NCBI GenBank assembly: GCA_950295325.1
Contig: OX485804.1
Span: 25,918,001-25,982,000 of the forward strand
DNA: 64,000 nt
DNA from: Polytrichum commune
Lineage: Eukaryota > Streptophyta > Polytrichopsida > Polytrichales > Polytrichaceae
Direction: 5' to 3'
Position numbers and translations under genes: made by a program. Under the pieces are notes generated by a model that saw nothing but the letters and a program-made list of their open reading frames with translations, did not search any database and was not told the DNA's origin. Of the stretch, positions 44,891 to 56,700 are shown in pieces; within the stretch, counting starts at the first letter, position 1, and every line of letters starts with the position of its first letter.

Positions 44891-45757
44891 TGCCAATGAT
44901 CGAAGCTTTTGTAAGGACCAAGAATGTTTCTTGTTGGTTGAAAGACACAAATCAAAATGTCAATGCTCAACATCGTTTGGGTCGGAGGACCACTTACATT
45001 GATGACAAAGAAACTTCAACTTTCAAATATTATATCTAAATCACACAATGTTGACATTTCATGAACTCAAGGGCAATAGCCTCTTGAGTCCTCATGGATT
45101 TGCTCATGGGTTTACTCATGGATTATTTTTTTGAGTCTTTGTGAATTATTTTGAACATGTTAAGGTTCTTAAGTGCTTAAAGGGCTCAATGTCTTTGTTA
45201 CCCGTCCATTATAGGCTCATCTATCTTAAGTACCTAATGCAAAAGATGAAGAAAGGTTCATTACTAGAATTGCAAACTATGACACAAAATAAGTGTGATA
45301 CCTTATTTCAGTTTGTTACCTATTATGGATACCCAAAATTAAAGGTGTAACGGGCACAAAAGGTATGTTACATGAATTCCAACGATACAAAAATCAAGTG
45401 AAATCATAGCATAACCTATTTGTACGTACACATTCACCAAAAACTCAGAAATGACACCCCCCCCCCCTGGAAACTTTTATTAAAAGAAACCCACCTCCCA
45501 AAAGGTAGGAAGCACATCCTACCATGCCACCTGATAAAATGGGATCAGGGTACGAAAAAATATACTCCCATTCACGTCAATGCAAGTAAAAAGGGCCAAT
45601 GTGTTATTTTTATTTTGTTTGTTTACCTATGCGCACAAAACATCCAACATATGGCACACCAAAATAAAACTAAGTGCGTGGAGACTCATACGCATGCTTA
45701 TTATATGCTTAGATAGGACAACGGAATCACCAATTCTATGCTCTTATGAACTATATA
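44891..45757. other. Intergenic DNA
   Basis: No gene recognised. Confidence 0.4.
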
Positions 45758-46538
45758 CAGTCTAACCTTGATAATGTCACCCTTGTTAATAGAACACCTT
45801 GATATTGTCACCTAAAAGTTTGAAACCGATTTTCATAGTGTAAAACTCCCTCGTTATTATCCCTATCACCCTTGATAATGTCACTATTTTTTTCCAAAAT
45901 CCGTAGTGTAAATGTGATAATACCAAGTATGGGTGGATTGTATGTGATGGTTGGATGGACGGATTGTAGTAGCCGAAAGGGTCATGCGCCGCCCCTGTGA
46001 TAAATGCAATGCTATTCTTGGAACTTGGAAGTAGACCCATTGATTGTTGATAGCAGTGATGATGAGTCTAAAGTAGTGAAGCTAAGCGATGCACAAAAAT
46101 ATGCTAAAGATGTTTTGAATTTTATGGCTAGCCAAGGTTCTCAAATTTTCAACACTTTGGACTTGTTAGGAATGGAAAAAATCCATGACAAACTCATTAG
46201 AATTGGTGTTGCACATTTAACATCAACCAAAACAATGTGACATTAGAACCTTCTTTGTCTCTAGTAAGAGGTCTTTACCTGATCTCAATGACACATTATG
46301 ATGTGCTCTTGTTGTTATTCACAATTTTGAATTAGATTTTACATTCAAAAACATTGAAGTCTTGTATTTGTCATTTTCTTTTTTACATTGTAATTTTATT
46401 TTGATTTTCTACCTATTGTTTTGATAATATCACATTATGCACAAATCTTCAAAACGTGACATTATCAAATATGTCACACCTTGTTTATATCACTCTTTTT
46501 GGTGAAACGGATGGTGTGACATTATCAAGGTTAGACTG
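45758..46538. mobile_element. pogo/Tigger-like DNA transposon, non-autonomous
   Basis: 781-bp element with inverted ends CAGTCTAACCTTGATAATGT (left) and the exact complement at the right, flanked by TA on both sides (45,756-45,757 and 46,539-46,540). CAGT..AACCT..GATAA-type ends with a TA target duplication are characteristic of the pogo branch of Tc1/mariner. TGATAATGTCAC and related words recur in both subterminal regions. It keeps a short frame (46,004-46,240) that may be the transposase tail, but no DDD catalytic region. Confidence 0.88.
46004..46240 (+). pseudogene. Possible C-terminal tail of a pogo/Tigger transposase
   Basis: 78-codon frame inside the pogo-like element. It contains an acidic stretch (VDSSDDES) followed by a helix-prone segment (LSDAQKYAKDVLNFMASQGS) resembling the region after the catalytic domain in CENP-B/Tigger-type transposases. 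The position inside the element supports the idea; the sequence similarity alone is weak. No catalytic residues are present. Confidence 0.45.
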
Positions 46539-46540
46539 TA

Positions 46541-47436
46541 TAAGGCATCATATTAAACAAATACATGCACGTTGTGATCCCCCATTCTCACAATCATGAG
46601 GTCTAATGAAGCAAGGACCATAATAAGTTATTGGAAGACACACTTTTTCCAACGCAATGAAGGCGAGGCACGGTGACCTACATGGGCAGCAGCAACTAAA
46701 GGCCACTTCACGAACGAGACTGAGAGCCCATGACCGGTACACTTCAAGCACTCTCATTGGTGGAAAGGTGGTGCCGGTCCAAGTTCACTTCATGCTATGC
46801 TTGAGGGACCAACGGAGTATGTGAATGCAAGATGGATGTAAAGTCTACATGGGTTCCCACATGGCATCGAATGGATCATGGTTCATGGTCACTTGGACTA
46901 TTTTCAAAAACCACCTCTTGGAGGTAGGCCTAACACCAAAACCAGGAGACCATGGCACTCCGAACGCTCACAACCGTTGGTTTATTCTATTTCATCATAT
47001 GTGAGGACCTGCATGAATAGAAGTTCATTGAAGTAGCATTTGGTTGAGGGCCCGGTCACATATGACTTCACACGACACTTGAGGGTCCATGACCACACTA
47101 CATGGATGTGGAGGTGGTGTTGGGACGACCTTTGGACACTTTCTTTTGGGCTCTCACAATTTCATGGTCATGGCTCGTGTGTGAAGTGACCCTAATGGTC
47201 CTATATAGACATCCACAAAGGGGATTTTTAGAGTACTTTGGCCTAGAATATCCGTAAGGAATTGAGGTATGATTCCAATAATTTGGGTCATACGGTTCTC
47301 AAATCCGGTTTGTAATGCCACGTAGTCCAATGGTGGATTGTTTCATTCACATTATTGAGTTTAGCATTTGACATGATGCTCCTAAGATACGGATTGGCAC
47401 TTGCCAACTCAACTAAATATAGGGTTCTATATTGTG
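46541..47436. other. Intergenic DNA
   Basis: Somewhat GC-richer than its surroundings. No gene, repeat end or domain recognised. Confidence 0.4.
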
Positions 47437-47444
47437 AGTAGAAT

Positions 47445-47815
47445 CCATGTTCAAGATTGAAGCCCTCATATGAGTTTCATTTTGAAGGGCTCTCAAATGT
47501 CACCCCTTCAGTTTAAGGGCTAGTTCAAATCCAAGACGTCAATCCAAGAATATAGAAATGAAATATGAAACTCATATTAAACTTGTGTATGCATTATGTG
47601 GTACATGTTTCTAGTATAATGTGAAGAATTAAGAATCAACCATCTAACTCCAGTGACTTCTTGGTCCTTGTTGCAGACATATTATATTGACGACTTCAAG
47701 TGATGTTTTCATTTTCAATTTGGGGTTGCGTTTTGAAGGGCTATTCTGAGAGAGGTACATTTTGAAGGGCCAAATCCTGTTTGAAGGGCATTGAAGACTT
47801 CAATCTTGAACATTG
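47445..47815. mobile_element. hAT MITE family A, copy 2
   Basis: 371 bp. The left end CCATGTTCAAGATTGAAG and right end CTTCAATCTTGAACATTG are close variants of the family termini, flanked by AGTAGAAT / GGTAGAAT (47,437-47,444 and 47,816-47,823; 7 of 8 match). It keeps the left about 200 bp and right about 120 bp of the 1145-bp element and lacks nearly all transposase sequence. Clearly a deletion derivative of the same family. Confidence 0.92.
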
Positions 47816-47823
47816 GGTAGAAT

Positions 47824-48794
47824 AGTTCCCATATTCATACACGTCGTGCACGGGACAAAGTTTTCGTGACACTAACAGAAGGGAGGGTGAAAACTTTGGG
47901 AAACATTATTAATCCTAGAATTTTATTTATTTTAACATAAACCGGAATCATAACATCATTCAGTTGTTATCAACCGTTTCATTCTAATAATATTAGTGTA
48001 TTGCTTCACCCGAGTTTTTCAACCTAGATTTGTTACTTGCAATGCTATGTTGTGAGAATTAACAGAGTATAAGTCCGCTTAGAACTTGGTTTATTCCCAA
48101 CCCCACCCAACGTATAGACTCAACCAAGGGCCGATTTACACCATGGACCATAAAGTCGGACCATGGGAGATGGCCTTTTTTCATGGTCTAACTTTCATGG
48201 TCCGGTTGCTCAAAAAATCAATTTACAAAGCCTTTGGACCCTTCACTAGGTGTAAACCGAATGTGGACCAAGAGGAATGAACATGCACCAAAAAGTGAAT
48301 GTGCTGAATTTTTTTAGTATATGTCCAAAAAAGCCAGTTTTGAGAAGCGTATAAACTCAATTAAATAATGTTATGATCAAAAACACCGAACTCATTCGAA
48401 TATGACTGATTTGGAATGAATGTAGGTAGAAGTGGTTAATCTTGTATGAACTTGATACACCACTTTTACCTACAAGTAACTTGAAAGTTAGGCTCAAAAT
48501 AAGTTTGAGGCTGAATTTCAGATGAAAATCATTAACATGCAATGAACAGGGAACACGGACCGGCTACACCGAAATATAATATTTAGTGTGACTTACTATT
48601 TGAATTTACATGGTGCTAAATCTTTTTACTATTGATTTTTTTTAATTTTTATTTCTTTGGTCAAGTAAAGTTGTCAATGCTCTATAATTTCCAAACAACC
48701 AATTTAACATTTGTTGGTAAAATATGAGATGTATAGTAAATAGATATAGCATTGTGTAATTCCAAATAATAAGTCACACTAAACGTCATATTTA
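47824..48794. other. Intergenic DNA with repeat debris
   Basis: Includes an inverted match (47,960-48,030) to 30,085-30,140. No gene recognised. Confidence 0.4.
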
Positions 48795-49005
48795 GTGTAG
48801 TTAACTGGTTGAGTTTGAGAAACAAGCAACCGACCAAAGTCCAAGATTCTAGTGAAACCACCCATCATTTTAGAGGAACCTATGAAATATACCTCAAAAT
48901 CAAGAAAAAGGTAGACCGAAAGATAGTCACCACATGTAAACCAGTTGGACTTGGAACCACTAGGATCTCCACTAACAATTATGCCCAAAAATCTCCCCAC
49001 CGGAC
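48795..49005 (-). repeat. Dispersed repeat family U, copy 3 (inverted)
   Basis: Minus-strand reading: GGGGAGATTTTTGGGCATAA, GAGATCCTAGTGGTTCCAAG, TCCAACTGGTTTACATGTGG, ATCTTGGACTTTGGTCGG and CTCAAACTCAACCAGTTAAC. It follows the same landmark order as the other U copies, about 210 bp. Confidence 0.7.
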
Positions 49006-49671
49006 ACTGCAAAACGGAGTCAATGTGAGTTGGGACTCAAAGTATTATAAGTAGTAGTAGAATGTTAAATGCATGATTTCAAGAGAGACATTAAAGATAA
49101 GGTAAATACGGCCTTCACAATTGCGGTGGTAAGGGGAAATGTGGAAGGTGTGTAAGGTACCCTTTGAATTTTCCCCCGAAAGTCGGTGTAGAATACTACT
49201 TTGGTGCCCAAGTACCCAACTTATGCCCCCTCCCCACCTGACTTTAGCTAAGCCTAAAAGTTGGTTCTAAAAACACGGTCTTCACACCATCGACATTATC
49301 TAGTGCCGAGCCTAGTTGGCAAATGATGTGGCATGGTTTAAAAGTGGAGGTTATAAGCCTCAAGCACTGACCCTCCCATTGGTACCTAGGCATGAGGCAA
49401 GAATATAGGACCTTTAAAATTGTCGCCTCATGCCCTGGTGATTGGTTGCTTTTAGTCCTAGCTATGAGGGCACGAGAAGCTTCATTAACAAAAACCGATG
49501 GTAAGATAGATGAGTAGTAAGGCATTTGGGGATGGGACAAAAACTATCCAACATTCATTGCTTGATAAATAAAACCATGAACATGTGTGAAAGCTACTTA
49601 ACTAAAACCTACTCAAAAATCTCCGGAGCAAGTTCTTGTAGGTGCATTGGGATAGCCAGATGCCTCCTTTA

Positions 49672-50066
49672 GAGCATCCTCAGTCGATCTAGGTAAAGCT
49701 CACTGCAAACCAAAACCTATCTTTTGACTGACCTAAAATTAGAAACTGAAATTACCATCATTAGAAGCACACCTAAATAAATGTGAGATATTTCTCAAGA
49801 AAAAAGAATTGTAAAAATTTGACGTAGGTGAAATCCCTCATTGAAAACACCACATTTTCAAAATTTAGAGGGAGTGCACCAAATCTTGCTTAAAAATGGA
49901 AAGATCCTCCCACACTCCCTCCAAATTTTTGACATTTAGAGGGAGTGTGGGAGGATCTTTCCATTTTAAAGCAAGATTTGGTGCACTCCCTCTAAATGTT
50001 GAGCAATTTTAAGCAAGATAGGTTTTGGTTTGCAGTGAGCTTTACCTAGATCGACTGAGGATGCTC
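49672..50066. mobile_element. PIF/Harbinger-like MITE family F, nested in family E
   Basis: 395 bp with about 50-bp near-perfect inverted ends (left starts GAGCATCCTCAGTCGATCTA; the right is its complement), flanked by TTA (49,669-49,671 and 50,067-50,069). The uninterrupted paralogue at 57,684-58,185 has CCTCCG-CTA-TAATCGAGGG at the matching point (CTA at 58,112-58,114), an empty site that fixes both ends. Contains an internal hairpin at 49,863-49,997. Confidence 0.93.
49863..49997. repeat. Long near-perfect hairpin inside MITE F
   Basis: Two arms of about 62 nt begin ATTTAGAGGGAGTGCACCAA and end with its complement, around a loop of roughly 10 nt. Transcription from either side would give a long double-stranded stem of the kind processed to small RNAs. 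Confidence 0.88.
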
Positions 50067-50144
50067 TTATAACCGAGGGAGCATACCCCAGTTTTTAGGA
50101 AAGACTTTGGTTATTTGGTAAAGTCAGGTGGGGAGGGGGCATTA

Positions 50145-52296
50145 TTATTAGTGTGTTGTTGTGTGAACGGTGTCCTATCAAGCATCATTCCCACGCTTTT
50201 TGTTATCATCATTGGATTCATCATTCCCTTGGTGGCTTTTCTTGGTCTAGTTGGTAAAGTTAAGAAGAACTTCAAGACATCTTAGTGTGTAGTGTGGGCC
50301 CGGGGTGGGCACTTCATCGGAAACCTTAATGACATGTGTGGGCCACTATGAAATCAAACCCCCATATAGAGAATAACAAATGTATATGTAATAATGACAT
50401 GCTAGATCGTGTATTTATACTATGCTTTTGAGTTTCATGTGATATATGTCTCCACTACATATACAAAACATAAATAATGAATTGAAGATATCTTTGTTAG
50501 ATGTAAAACCCATTTTCACTTCCAATGAGAGAATCATTGAACATTTTTCAGTCATAGCATGTAACTCAATGATGTACAAACAAAGACGATAGCACAATAA
50601 CATAGCCACAATATGAAGAGCAAAACTCAAGGGATCCCGTGAACACTCCAAGAGCCTCCTGTTTGTAAAAATGTAGAACCCAAATGCAAATCCTAACAAG
50701 AGTGGACATGGTAGTAATTGAGGACTATTAGTATATTACCATGATGGATGAAATGTGAATTGGATGAAACAAACACATTTATTGCCCTTTTTTTCTGAAC
50801 CTTAGGGCCCCTTTTTGTATATTTACCTTTGCTGTAAACTTATTAATAACCTTTTAAAATGTATACACTAAAGAAAACTAATAACCCTCCCTCATGTATA
50901 TTAAGTACGCTAATGCCTCAAACATCACCCCTTCTTACACTCATGTTAGTTCATACGTGGTATGAAGAGTCCATTCCCCAAGAGTTGTGGGTATACCATT
51001 ACCAAGCAACTGTGGGCCACGGGAATATAACCATAAAATGTTGAGAGTCTCAATCCGAGTCTCCATGTGCATGGTTTATGCATCCCATGGTTATATTCTC
51101 AGGGCCCACAGAACAAACACACACTGCTTAACACTGATATGGACTTCGTCTGAGTAAATTACGCATTTTCAAATATGTTGATTACAAGTGTGTCCATTAT
51201 CAATCCTACTAGGTTCACATGTTCAACGGTGTTCATGGTGGACCAAAATGTATACAAATCTTCTTTGGGGGGTAAGGCTCATAAAAACATGTAGTTATCA
51301 CAACCAAGTTTGGCTTACAAAGTTAACATATGGGTGGAACATGTTCCACTTAGTTTTGTACAAATATTGTACCTCTCTAGCAATTTGGGCACCTTTTTGC
51401 CTAATAATTAATTAAAGTGTGAAAGTAAGTCAGGCAACCTAGAAAAAAATATTCTAAAATTAGGCAGATTAAATAAGTAGTTCAAAATAAGTTAGACATT
51501 CATTACCATTTGCTTGTCTTGTTATGGTAGTGTGTCAGCATGACTTGTGGAGCAAATTCATGCCTGTATTTTTCTAGACCATGAGTGAGATTGATGCCAC
51601 GTGAAGACGTTGTTGAAGTTCTTTGATGCTACTTTGTTGGATTCCAGTGAATGTCACTTGCATTATTGTGATTTTAGGCACTCTTTGAATGCTATTTCAT
51701 TTTTTTTGGACACTCAACGAAACTAATTTCGCAGAAACTTAGGCACCTTTAAAATCATTTTTTTTCAAGCCAAGTTGCTAGAAAGAGCTACAACACCTAA
51801 CTTGTTGCTGCAAGCAATTCATTTTTCCACATCAAAACCTACAACAAACAATGTCTACTATAGACACCCGCCGAAAGGGAATTGTCGCATATGAACATAC
51901 TAAACCTCATCCATCCACAAACTTGACGTCTTATAAGAATGTGGATGATTCATCTCAAATGACTTTGATTGTGCTAATTTGCGATCATTGAAACCAATTC
52001 CAATGTCAAATCATCCCGGGATAAAATAAATGTTCGAAGGCATACTAACTCACTCTAGGCTTCTAGGATGGATGAATGTAAAGAGGTAGGTAGATTCATA
52101 TGCGATAATTCCGTCTCGTGGGATGATGGCCCGGTCTATTTTGTGGCCGCCCGTGTGACCACATCATCCAACTTTGACTGACTTCTTATATATCCATTAC
52201 ATGTGGCTTTTTGTTGTGACCCAAGAGCCTCATTCATATTTAATTCATACTTTAATTCATACTTTAATTTATACCTTGAAAGCAGCCCGCCACATC
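50145..52296. other. Intergenic DNA
   Basis: No gene recognised. Holds a small foldback at 51,009-51,111. Confidence 0.45.
51009..51111. repeat. Small imperfect foldback
   Basis: ACTGTGGGCCACGGGAATAT..CCAT pairs with ATGGTTATATTCTCAGGGCC..ACAG about 50 bp later, giving a 25-bp imperfect stem. Too small and without a clear target duplication to name as a transposon. Confidence 0.6.
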
Positions 52297-52340
52297 AACG
52301 CCCGTGGAGATTTTTGGGCATAATCGGTCGAGATCTTAGT

Positions 52341-53371
52341 CCATGGCCAAGATTGAAGCCCTCGTATGAGTTTCATTTTGAAGGGCTCTCAAATTTCAGC
52401 CCTTTAGTTGAAGGGTTGGTTCAAATCCAAGACGTCAATCCAAGAATATAGAAATGAAATACAAAACTCATATTAACTTTGTGCATGAATAACATGATAC
52501 ATGTTTCCAGTATAATGTGAAGAATTAAGAATAAACCATCTAACTCCACTTCATGTAGTGACAATGCCCTACACTGGTAGGCTCTTGTGGTGGGTAGATT
52601 GTATTGAGGACTTCAAGTGATGTCTTCACTTTCAATTTGGGGTTGCATTTTGAAGGGTTGTTTTGAGAGAGGTGTATTTTGAAGGGTCAAATCGCGTTTG
52701 AAGGGCACTGAAGACTTGGGGAGGTCATTGGCAAAAATCGTAGAAACAATGTGCGCTAAAAAAAATAGGGTCTGATATATTCATTGTAGATAAAATTTTG
52801 CAAAAAAACCGTATATATAATAAGGGGGTTTTAAAATAATGAAACATTTTTACATGTAAAATACCATAACATATAATGGCCTCTTTTATCTAGTCAGTAC
52901 ATGTAAAGTAGCGTGGAAACAATTACTAGGGGGTAGCGGGTCTAGGGTAGGGTCTGTGCTAGTGGATGAAAAGAGGTGATTTTTTGTTGAAAAAGCTTGG
53001 ATGAATGACTTTGCATGTTGGCTAACTTGAACATTACTAAACCAACGTATCCAATGTGGAGTGAAGGTTCTCTACCTATGTGCCAGGAGGGAAAATTTCA
53101 ACGCGTTGTTTGAATTGCATTCTTCTTTCCAATTTTCTTTGGCAAATTAAGTAAAATAAGGTATTTTCAAAAGATTCTCCCCAAAAATTATAATTACTGA
53201 TAGGGTGTATAAAAATACAAGCATTTACCTTTATTTTGAAAAATACCATACCTTATAATATTTTTTGCAAGGTAAATAGCCCCCCGATAAATAAGTCCTG
53301 AGCGCATGTGTATGCATTAATATAAGAGGGAGTGACCTCCCCGAGATCGAAGACTTCAATCTTGAACACTA
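52341..53371. mobile_element. hAT MITE family A, copy 3 (carries a nested MITE)
   Basis: Left end CCATGGCCAAGATTGAAG; right end CTTCAATCTTGAACACTA. Target duplication ATCTTAGT / ATCCTAGT (52,333-52,340 and 53,372-53,379; 7 of 8). Interrupted at 52,715-53,345 by MITE family B; without it the body is about 392 bp and aligns with the copies at 27,601 and 47,445. It sits inside repeat U copy 4, so three insertion layers can be ordered. Confidence 0.9.
52715..53345. mobile_element. MITE family B, copy 2, nested in hAT MITE family A
   Basis: Ends CTTGGGGAGGTCATTGG (left) and GGAGTGACCTCCCCGAG (right), with an imperfect 8-bp duplication ACTGAAGA / ATCGAAGA (6 of 8) inside the older MITE. It is opposite in orientation to the copy at 8,583-8,887 and twice as long (631 against 305 bp). 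Shared blocks include AAAATCGTAGAA, ATATATTCATTGTAGATAAA, ACATGTAAAATACCAT, GCAAGGTAAATAGCC and CATGTGTATGCAT. Confidence 0.88.
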
Positions 53372-53555
53372 ATCCTAGTGTTTGCAAGTCCAACCAATTA
53401 CATGTTGACATCCTTCGGTTTTCCTTTATTAAATTGGGGTATATTCCATAGATTCCTATAAAATGGTCGGTAATTTTCTTGGAGTCTTGAACTTCAACCG
53501 GTTATTTTTCAAACTCAACTGGTTCATGTGTAACTAACTACCGGTTCTCCCCGAT

Positions 53556-53762
53556 CATAGGTTGAGATCCTTAGTGTTTCCAAGTCCAACCGGTTACATG
53601 TTGACATCTTTCGTTTTTTCTCTTTATTAAATTGGAGGCTCCTTTCTCTAGGTTCTTCTTAAATAGTCGGTAATTTCCCTACCATCTTGAATTTGAACCG
53701 GTTGTTTCTTGAACTCAACCAATTCATGTGTAACAAGTGATCAGTTCTCTCTGATTATTGCA
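53556..53762 (+). repeat. Dispersed repeat family U, copy 5 (tandem to copy 4)
   Basis: Begins GATCATAGGTTGAGATCCTT, then CCAAGTCCAACCGGTTACAT, TTGAATTTGAACCGGTTGTT, CTCAACCAATTCATGTGTAA and AGTTCTCTCTGATTATTG. It follows copy 4 directly, head to tail. Confidence 0.75.
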
Positions 53763-56700
53763 CTGGATGTTGTTTTACAATGTACCTAATAGGGCTTAAA
53801 CTACCGGATGATAGTGGAGAGATACCCAAAACTGAATGGAGTGGTTGGCGGTTCGATTCCAAGCTATGAAATCTTCTATTCATTTGATAAAAAAACTAGC
53901 TAGGTGGCTATGCGCCTCCTATGTTCCAACCAAATAATAATAAAAATAATAAAAATAAGGCTCTTCTCCAAGTGGAGCCTGAAGAACCGAATTTACTAAC
54001 TTAGAGGTCTGGAAAGAATGTGACACTTTTATATTCCAATTGACATGTATTATACTATGAAAAAATAATAGTATGAATCCCGAGTCCGAGACTACACAAA
54101 TTACCCCAATTGGTGTGTGTTGCTATTCGGAGTTACATAGTGCATTAGCGTCTTGCTCATGAGTCTAGTTTTGACTAACGAAAGTTCAATTGGTCGTTCA
54201 TACAGTATAAAACATAAATGACTTTGCTTGGTAAAATATTACATTCTCATTAAATAATTATAGCAGTGTGTAACTCCGAATATAGCTCGTCACCCTGCGG
54301 ATGTAATCAAAACTCCTTAAATCATACTACGTGGAATATGAGCAAGTGTAGATTTCTTTCGAGTCAGGACAATGTTTGATGTTACTCGGTTGAAGTTTGC
54401 AAGAGCAAAGTAAGGGCCGCTTTACTCACAAACCAAGAGCCATGACCATGAAAATCTAAGGGCCCTTGAAAGCCGTTCAAAGGCTGAAATAGACCACCCA
54501 ATTTTGCAATTGAGGAGCCCTCAAGCTTAGTGAAAAGCGAAAGTGGCATGATAGCATCAGAAAAGCCTATAATTCCGTTTTTCTTTTCTTATAAAAGAGG
54601 AAGTTGGAAGTAGGCTAGCTAGGTACTAATTGAACTCTAATCAATCCTATGATTCATTACCTTGCACCTATAAGATATCTTGTAGGGTTATTAGTAATGT
54701 GTCACGCTAGTGCTAGATCCCATGCAACCGGTCGGCAAGCAAGCATCATGTTTGTATAGACTATTTCTAATGTTTAATATTTATTACCCCGGTTAGTTTT
54801 GTTTGCAAACCAATGGCATTCCTCCCATGTCTCTTCCAAAATCCCCGGCATTAGGGGACCTAAACCCTGGTGTTGAGTAATGTTATGGGACCAAGTTGAG
54901 GGACCACAACATATATATTATGGACAATTCAAAAAGTAGGTGGTTTGGGACCCCAACATGGTCATATAACATTTCTAGGAACCAATGACCTGTAGTGTAA
55001 CGTTAGACTCACCTCTTTTTGATGGGCGTCACATAATAACCAGTAAACCATGCAACATCATCCGCTTGGTGCCATGTAAGACACCCGTGTATATTTTTCA
55101 TCCATTTAAATTACTTTGACCCCTCATGCCCTTAGGGTCCACGGCTCCTTGACCAATGTAGAATTTGTGTATCATGGATTAACGGGCCTCAAGCTCTAGT
55201 GTAAAATGGCCCTAATGGAAAGAGCCTTTAAATCTATTACTAAAGTGACAGCACACCAAGGCAGTGTCCTAGCCCTATGGCAGTGCTTCACTTTACATGG
55301 TGACTTATAAGTCATAATACCTATTAAAACCTATTCTAAACTTCCCATTCACAATTGCGGCCCCACAAGGCTTCCGGCAAACTTTAGCAACATAACTTGG
55401 CTAAAGATTTCAAAATCTATTTTTTTAAAAGAAAAAAGAAAAAAGAAAAAGTGTGTGGGTCTTTTGGAAATTGGAAGGTATACCGAGCTTATGTCTACAC
55501 ACATGCTTTTCAAAATGTCAACCTTTGGACACTCGCTTCGTAAGGGAGTAGGTAAGTTAGGGCGCATTTTCCATGTGTTGGTCAAGTTGGCGAAAACCAG
55601 TGGACGACAAAAATATGGACCCCTCTCCACATGGAAGTGTGTATCAGTTCCCGTTGAAATATAGAATCAACAGTCAAACACAAGAAACAGGGGAAGTTGA
55701 GGCTTGAGGAAGGGGAATCGACCGTCACTTTGGAGAAACTGGTAAATAATGAAATGTATAACATACATATATCCCCCAAAGAAACAAGATGCCTATATCT
55801 TTTATCCAGGTTTACAAGTCTTATTAGTCTTATTAGAAATAGCCTACATTAACTTATCTACAAAATGAAAGAAATATCCCAAAACTATGTGTATTTTGTA
55901 TGCCTTGCCCTTTTTGTGCCCACGTGGGCAAGTACGGTCAATATTGTGTGCACCCCGCGTTCATGAGTATATCAAGTTGACCTATAAGCTCATGGGGCCT
56001 TCAAACGTCCAACAAAGTTGGCCGCTTTGGGAGAATTAGTGTTGTTGGCTCATGAAGGTCCCACACGGCTTCGCCTTCTTCTTCATCCATGCATGAACAC
56101 GTGCTTCTTTATAAGCTTTCTAAAATGTTTGGATTGCTTGACGCAATTCATGAGACTTTTTTGGGGGGGGGGGGGGGTGGGGGTTCGACAATGAAGTAAC
56201 TTGAAAAACCCCGATTGGTCTAGTCTAGACAAGATTTGAGATGAATGAACCAACTTCTCAAGGGGGAGGTGGGGTATAGGGGAGGGTCTCTAACATGGTG
56301 ATGGTGGGGCCGTCGCTCTATTGTTTCCAAATGTTTCAAGAACAATGGAGAAAATTGGCGAGGTGGCAAGCGTAGGGGTGAGCTTAAATCACCGTAAGGA
56401 CAGGGATGGGGGGTCCAATGTAAGTGATTCATAATGCATGTGCATGGGTGCAATGGGTTGGAACCAATGTTGGTCTGATATATAACCACTTCTGGCATCA
56501 TCCATCAACATCTCCTACTATAATAGTGTGAAAAGTGATGGGCCAACATCTAATTCTGAACACAATTCCCAACAATTTCACGGCTCGAACATGATGAAAA
56601 GTTTGATGTGATCGAGGGCATGAGGCACCCCTTTTGTACCAAACATGGATGTGTTATTATCGGGTCACTAACATGATTAGTTGATTCTACCTTTACGCAT

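Larger units (their letters stand above)
49224..50141. mobile_element. PIF/Harbinger-like MITE family E, copy 1 (carries a nested MITE)
   Basis: Ends TGCCCCCTCCCCACCTGACT (left) and the complement AGTCAGGTGGGGAGGGGGCA (right), flanked by TTA on both sides (49,221-49,223 and 50,142-50,144). A 3-bp TWA duplication is typical of PIF/Harbinger elements. Total 918 bp, of which 49,672-50,066 is a second MITE. Without it the body is about 520 bp and matches 57,684-58,185 nearly throughout. A minus-strand frame (49,244-49,540) is shared with the other copy (TSTFKPCHIICQLGS) but resembles no transposase. Confidence 0.9.
52297..53555 (+). repeat. Dispersed repeat family U, copy 4, split by a transposon
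   Basis: The unit starts GTGGAGATTTTTGGGCATAA at about 52,303, runs to the hAT MITE insertion at 52,341, and resumes at 53,380 with TGTTTGCAAGTCCAACCAAT, CTTGAACTTCAACCGGTTAT, CTCAAACTCAACTGGTTCAT and ACCGGTTCTCCCC. The split gives independent proof of the MITE boundaries. Confidence 0.78.

Noticed and set aside
53820-53870. tRNA-like B box (GGTTCGATTCC) near 53,851
   Set aside because: No acceptor stem, D arm or anticodon arm could be folded around it, and no A box at the right distance.
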